Below, in pieces: positions 58,944 to 64,000 of a stretch of 64,000 bases of DNA. Origin of the DNA: Pseudomonas rhodesiae (GTDB lineage Bacteria; Pseudomonadota; Gammaproteobacteria; Pseudomonadales; Pseudomonadaceae); the NCBI RefSeq assembly GCF_007858255.1, contig NZ_VFEU01000023.1:1-64000 (forward strand). The letters are read 5' to 3'. Positions within the stretch are counted from its first letter, which is position 1, and the number at the start of each line of letters is the position of its first letter. Position numbers and translations under genes: made by a program. The notes under the pieces were generated by a model. The model searched no databases, was not told the DNA's origin, and saw only the letters and a program-made list of their open reading frames with translations.

Positions 58944-60749
58944 ATGCCTGACTACAAGGCCCCCTTGCGTGATATTCGCTTCGTTCGTGACGAACTGCTT
59001 GGCTATGAAGCGCACTATCAGAGCCTGCCGGCTTGCCAGGACGCTACCCCGGACATGGTCGACGCCATCCTTGAAGAAGGCGCCAAGTTTTGTGAGCAAG
59101 TGCTGGCACCGCTGAACCGCGTGGGCGACCTGGAAGGGTGCACCTGGAGTGAGTCGGGCGTTAAAACCCCAACCGGTTTCAAAGAAGCCTACAAACAGTT
59201 CGTCGAAGGCGGCTGGCCAAGCCTGGCCCACGACGTAGAGCACGGCGGCCAAGGCCTGCCGGAATCCCTGGGCCTGGCAGTCAGCGAGATGGTCGGCGAA
59301 GCCAACTGGTCGTGGGGCATGTACCCAGGCCTGTCGCATGGAGCCATGAACACCATTTCCGAGCACGGCACGCCCGAGCAACAAGAGGCGTACCTGACCA
59401 AGCTGGTGTCGGGCGAATGGACCGGCACCATGTGCCTGACCGAGCCGCACTGCGGCACCGACCTGGGCATGCTGCGCACCAAGGCCGAGCCACAGGCCGA
59501 CGGCTCCTACAAAGTCTCCGGCACCAAGATCTTCATCTCGGCCGGTGAGCACGACATGGCCGATAACATCGTGCACATCGTGCTGGCCCGCCTGCCGGAC
59601 GCGCCGGCCGGCACCAAAGGCATCTCGCTGTTTATCGTGCCCAAGTTCCTGCCGAATGCCGATGGCACCATCGGCCAGCGCAACGCGGTGAGCTGTGGTT
59701 CCCTGGAACACAAGATGGGCATCCACGGTAACGCCACTTGCGTGATGAACTTCGACGCGGCCACCGGTTTCCTGATCGGCCCGGCGAACAAAGGCCTGAA
59801 CTGCATGTTCACCTTTATGAACACCGCTCGCCTGGGCACCGCGCTGCAAGGCCTGGCCCACGCCGAGATCGGCTTCCAGGGCGGCCTGAAATACGCTCGC
59901 GATCGCCTGCAAATGCGTTCCCTGACGGGCCCGAAAGCGCCGGACAAGGCCGCCGACCCGATCATCGTGCACCCTGACGTACGTCGCATGCTGCTGACCA
60001 TGAAAGCCTTCGCCGAAGGCAACCGTGCGATGGTGTACTTCACCGCCAAGCAAGTGGACATCGTCAAGTACGGCACCGACGACGAAGCCAAGAAACAGGC
60101 CGATGGCCTGCTGGCCTTTATGACCCCGATCGCCAAGGCGTTCATGACCGAAGTCGGTTTTGAATCCGCCAACCACGGTGTGCAGATCTACGGCGGCCAC
60201 GGCTTCATCGCCGAGTGGGGCATGGAGCAGAACGTTCGCGACAGCCGCATTTCGATGCTGTACGAAGGCACCACCGGCATCCAGGCCCTGGACCTGCTGG
60301 GTCGTAAAGTGCTGATGACTCAAGGCGAAGCGCTCAAGGGCTTTACCAAGATCGTGCACAAGTTCTGCCAGGCCAACGAAGGCAACGAAGCGGTCAGCGA
60401 GTTTGTCGCACCGCTGGCGGCTTTGAACAAAGAGTGGGGCGAACTGACCATGAAGGTCGGCATGGCGGCGATGAAAGACCGTGAAGAAGTCGGGGCCGCG
60501 TCGGTGGACTACCTGATGTACTCCGGCTACGCCTGCCTGGCTTACTTCTGGGCCGATATGGCACGGGTTGCCGCTGAAAAGCTGGCCGCCGGGACTACCG
60601 ACGAGGCGTTCTACACCGCCAAGTTGCAGACCGCGCGCTTCTACTTCCAGCGCATCCTGCCGCGTACTCGTACTCATGTGGCTACCATGCTGTCGGGCGC
60701 CAGCAACCTGATGGATATGAAAGAAGAAAACTTCGGCCTGGCTTACTAA
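58944..60749 (+). CDS. Acyl-CoA dehydrogenase (FadE-like, large bacterial type)
   Basis: A 601-aa FAD enzyme for the first step of fatty-acid beta-oxidation. N-terminal MPDYKAPLRDIRFVRDELLGYEAHY, middle domain MCLTEPHCGTDLGMLRTKAEP and KIFISAGEHDM, C-terminal YGGHGFIAEWGMEQNVRDSRISMLYEGTTGIQALDLLGRKV with the catalytic Glu expected in YEGTTG. The start is ATG 58944 with GAGG upstream; a longer frame overlaps the PsrA box. A paralogue lies at 62334. Ends at a strong terminator. Confidence 0.95.
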   Translation: MPDYKAPLRDIRFVRDELLGYEAHYQSLPACQDATPDMVDAILEEGAKFCEQVLAPLNRVGDLEGCTWSESGVKTPTGFKEAYKQFVEGGWPSLAHDVEHGGQGLPESLGLAVSEMVGEANWSWGMYPGLSHGAMNTISEHGTPEQQEAYLTKLVSGEWTGTMCLTEPHCGTDLGMLRTKAEPQADGSYKVSGTKIFISAGEHDMADNIVHIVLARLPDAPAGTKGISLFIVPKFLPNADGTIGQRNAVSCGSLEHKMGIHGNATCVMNFDAATGFLIGPANKGLNCMFTFMNTARLGTALQGLAHAEIGFQGGLKYARDRLQMRSLTGPKAPDKAADPIIVHPDVRRMLLTMKAFAEGNRAMVYFTAKQVDIVKYGTDDEAKKQADGLLAFMTPIAKAFMTEVGFESANHGVQIYGGHGFIAEWGMEQNVRDSRISMLYEGTTGIQALDLLGRKVLMTQGEALKGFTKIVHKFCQANEGNEAVSEFVAPLAALNKEWGELTMKVGMAAMKDREEVGAASVDYLMYSGYACLAYFWADMARVAAEKLAAGTTDEAFYTAKLQTARFYFQRILPRTRTHVATMLSGASNLMDMKEENFGLAY

Positions 60750-60770
60750 GCCTTACCGGGTTTCTTGGAA

Positions 60771-60805
60771 ACCGCCGCAGCCCAAAGGCTGCGGCGGTTT
60801 TTTTT
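60771..60805 (+). terminator. Rho-independent terminator after the first acyl-CoA dehydrogenase gene
   Basis: ACCGCCGCAGCC (60771-60782) and GGCTGCGGCGGT (60787-60798) form a 12-bp stem with a CAAA loop, followed by seven T. A classic strong terminator. Confidence 0.96.
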
Positions 60806-60953
60806 CGACGGTTAAAAAACGCAGCTCAGCGCTCAGGGATTGCGCCTGGCTGCCGTTACAGTGATGGCAATGTGACGCATCCCGCGCAAGGTGTGCTTAA
60901 CTGTTTGCGCTACGGCAAAGTGCCATTACTTTTTGCGGGTCGGAGCTTTACCC

Positions 60954-62243
<1,290 letters not shown>

Positions 62244-62333
62244 GTGATGGCGGTGTATTCAGCGGCCCTACAGTGATTGAACGGCGTGCCGGCCGGCGGT
62301 AGGTTGGAGCGATCTGCCGCCGGAGACATCGCC

Positions 62334-64000
62334 ATGCCTGAGTACAAAGCTCCCCTGCGCGACATGCGCTTTCTGATCGACAACGTGTTTGATTTCCACG
62401 GTCACTACGCGGCATTGGGCGCGACGGACGCCAGTCCGGACATGGTCAGTGCAATCCTCGAAGAAGGTGCGAAATTCTGCGAGAACGTGCTCTCGCCGCT
62501 CAACCGTAGCGGTGATGAAGAGGGCTGCCATTTCGACAATGGCGTTGTGACCACACCCAAGGGCTTCAAAGAAGCGTTCGCCCAGTATGTGGAAGGTGGC
62601 TGGCACGGTGTCGCGGCCGACCCGGCCTACGGCGGTCAAGGCTTGCCGCAATCACTGGGCCTGGTGCTCAGCGAGATGATCGGCTCCAGCAATACGTCGT
62701 GGGGCATGTACCCCGGCCTGACCCATGGCGCCATGTCGGCGATCCAAGCCCATGGCACCGCCGAACAGAAAGACACCTACCTGAGCAAACTCACCGCCGG
62801 CGAATGGACCGGCACCATGTGCCTGACCGAAGCCCACTGCGGCACCGACCTGGGCCTGATCAAGACCCGCGCCGTGCCCCAGGCGGACGGCAGCTACGCC
62901 GTCACCGGCAGCAAGATTTTCATCTCAGCCGGCGAGCACGATCTGAGCGCCAATATCATCCACCTGGTGCTGGCCAAACTGCCGGACGCACCGGCAGGTA
63001 CCAAAGGTATTTCGTTGTTTATCGTGCCCAAGTTCCACGCCGATTCCGGCGAGCGCAATGCGGTGCACTGCGGCTCCATCGAACACAAAATGGGCATCAA
63101 GGCCTCGGCTACGTGCGTGCTGAACTTCGACGGCGCCAAAGGCTTCCTGATCGGCGAGGCCAACAAAGGCCTCAACTGCATGTTCACCATGATGAACCAC
63201 GCGCGCCTGGGCACCGGCATGCAGGGGCTGTGCAATGGCGAGGCGAGTTTCCAGGGCGCGATCAAGTACGCCAATGACCGCCTGCAAATGCGTTCTCTGA
63301 CCGGCCCCAAGGCCCCGGACAAGGCTGCCGACCCGATCATCGTGCACGCCGACGTGCGGCGCATGCTGTTGACCATGAAGGCCTTCAACGAAGGCAATCG
63401 GGCGCTGACCTATTTCACCGCGCAACTGCTGGACACCGCCCACCTGGGCGACGACGCCGCCCAGCGCCAGGAGGCCGAAGACCTGTTGGCCTTCCTCACG
63501 CCGATCTGCAAAGCCTTCATGACCGATACCGGGCTGGAGGTGACCAACCTCGGCATGCAGATCTTCGGCGGTCACGGCTATATCCGCGAATGGGGCATGG
63601 AGCAATTGGCGCGGGATGCGCGGATCGCACCGATCTACGAAGGCACCAACGGCATCCAGGCCCTCGACCTGCTGGGCCGTAAGGTGCTGGGCAGCCAAGG
63701 TAAGTTGTTGCGTGGGTTTACCAAGATCGTGCATAAGTTCTGCGCTGCGAATGCCGAACACCCGCAGCTCAAGGGGTATGTGGCGCAGCTTAATCAGTTG
63801 AACCAGGAATGGGGCGAGTTAACCACCAAGGTGGGCATGGCCGCGATGAAGAACCCGGACGAAGTGGGCGCGGCGGCTGTGGATTACTTGATGTACAGCG
63901 GGTACATCATCCTCGCCTACTTGTGGCTACGCATGGCCATTGCCGCGCAGTCCCACAGCGACGGCGAGTTCGCCAAGGCCAAGTTGGCCACCTGCGAGTT
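62334..64000 (+). CDS. Acyl-CoA dehydrogenase paralogue, cut by the window edge
   Basis: Starts at ATG 62334 (MPEYKAPLRDMRFLIDNVF) with GGAG upstream; at least 555 codons are open to the edge with no stop. It tracks the first enzyme throughout: MCLTEAHCGTDLGLIKTRAVP, KIFISAGEHDLSANIIHLVLAKLPDAPAGTKGISLFIVPKF, FGGHGYIREWGMEQLARDARIAPIYEGTNGIQALDLLGRKV. It differs in substrate-pocket regions (for example YTSW to NTSW, and a shorter loop). The 3' end lies outside the window. Probably tandem duplication with the cyclase gene between the copies. Confidence 0.93.
   Translation, partial: MPEYKAPLRDMRFLIDNVFDFHGHYAALGATDASPDMVSAILEEGAKFCENVLSPLNRSGDEEGCHFDNGVVTTPKGFKEAFAQYVEGGWHGVAADPAYGGQGLPQSLGLVLSEMIGSSNTSWGMYPGLTHGAMSAIQAHGTAEQKDTYLSKLTAGEWTGTMCLTEAHCGTDLGLIKTRAVPQADGSYAVTGSKIFISAGEHDLSANIIHLVLAKLPDAPAGTKGISLFIVPKFHADSGERNAVHCGSIEHKMGIKASATCVLNFDGAKGFLIGEANKGLNCMFTMMNHARLGTGMQGLCNGEASFQGAIKYANDRLQMRSLTGPKAPDKAADPIIVHADVRRMLLTMKAFNEGNRALTYFTAQLLDTAHLGDDAAQRQEAEDLLAFLTPICKAFMTDTGLEVTNLGMQIFGGHGYIREWGMEQLARDARIAPIYEGTNGIQALDLLGRKVLGSQGKLLRGFTKIVHKFCAANAEHPQLKGYVAQLNQLNQEWGELTTKVGMAAMKNPDEVGAAAVDYLMYSGYIILAYLWLRMAIAAQSHSDGEFAKAKLATCE

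Overview
The window is chromosomal DNA of a Pseudomonas of the fluorescens group. The evidence is high-GC coding sequence, many intergenic REP elements with the core GTGGGAGGGGGCTTGCCCCC, a complete glycine-betaine/sarcosine catabolic cluster, the creBCD system, the bioBFHCD operon and PsrA/BirA-type operators. No rRNA, tRNA, CRISPR array or prophage was seen.

Layout. 1-1490: a 186-bp tandem duplication carrying the last codons of a secretin gene plus a REP pair. The second copy is split by an IS110-family element (217-1384) whose leader reads as a bridge RNA. 1492-12563 (minus strand): a compact type II secretion operon (secretin, PilP/O/N/M-like platform proteins, GspE, GspF, a lytic transglycosylase, GspG and three minor pseudopilins) with a secreted chitin/cellulose-type LPMO gene inside it. 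This resembles the Txc/CbpE arrangement described in P. aeruginosa PA7. 12564-13366: an 800-bp gene-free stretch with five exact DnaA boxes and diverged repeats.

13367-27926: demethylation of glycine betaine to glycine and C1 oxidation. GbcA/GbcB turn betaine into dimethylglycine, the heterotetrameric sarcosine oxidase SoxBDAG oxidises sarcosine, GlyA interconverts serine and glycine, PurU releases formate from formyl-THF, and FdhA oxidises formaldehyde. LtaE, a TraX-like membrane protein and two small unknown ORFs sit among them.

28061-34746: an orphan RskA-type anti-sigma domain protein, a DUF2780 protein, a small Gly/Ser-rich ORF, an acyltransferase, a retropepsin-like protein and creBCD. 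34933-41150: a glutathione transferase and a cell-surface-signalling iron module (ECF sigma, FecR, TonB receptor, PepSY protein, 60-aa membrane protein). 41252-46858: a DnaQ-like exonuclease, a DUF294 nucleotidyltransferase, a lone response regulator and malate synthase G. 47126-53554: GcvR-like, RarD, SrkA, PhoX, ModE-like and ComF. 53646-58216: the biotin operon behind a BirA-like operator. 58323-64000: a small protein with a flagellar-rod-like tail, then two paralogous acyl-CoA dehydrogenases flanking a membrane diguanylate cyclase. The first dehydrogenase has a perfect PsrA box, and the second runs off the right edge.

Most notable: (1) the IS110 leader, in which target- and donor-guide segments matching the REP insertion site and the element ends can be read directly; (2) the DnaA-box cluster far from any dnaA gene; (3) the LPMO-carrying secretion operon.
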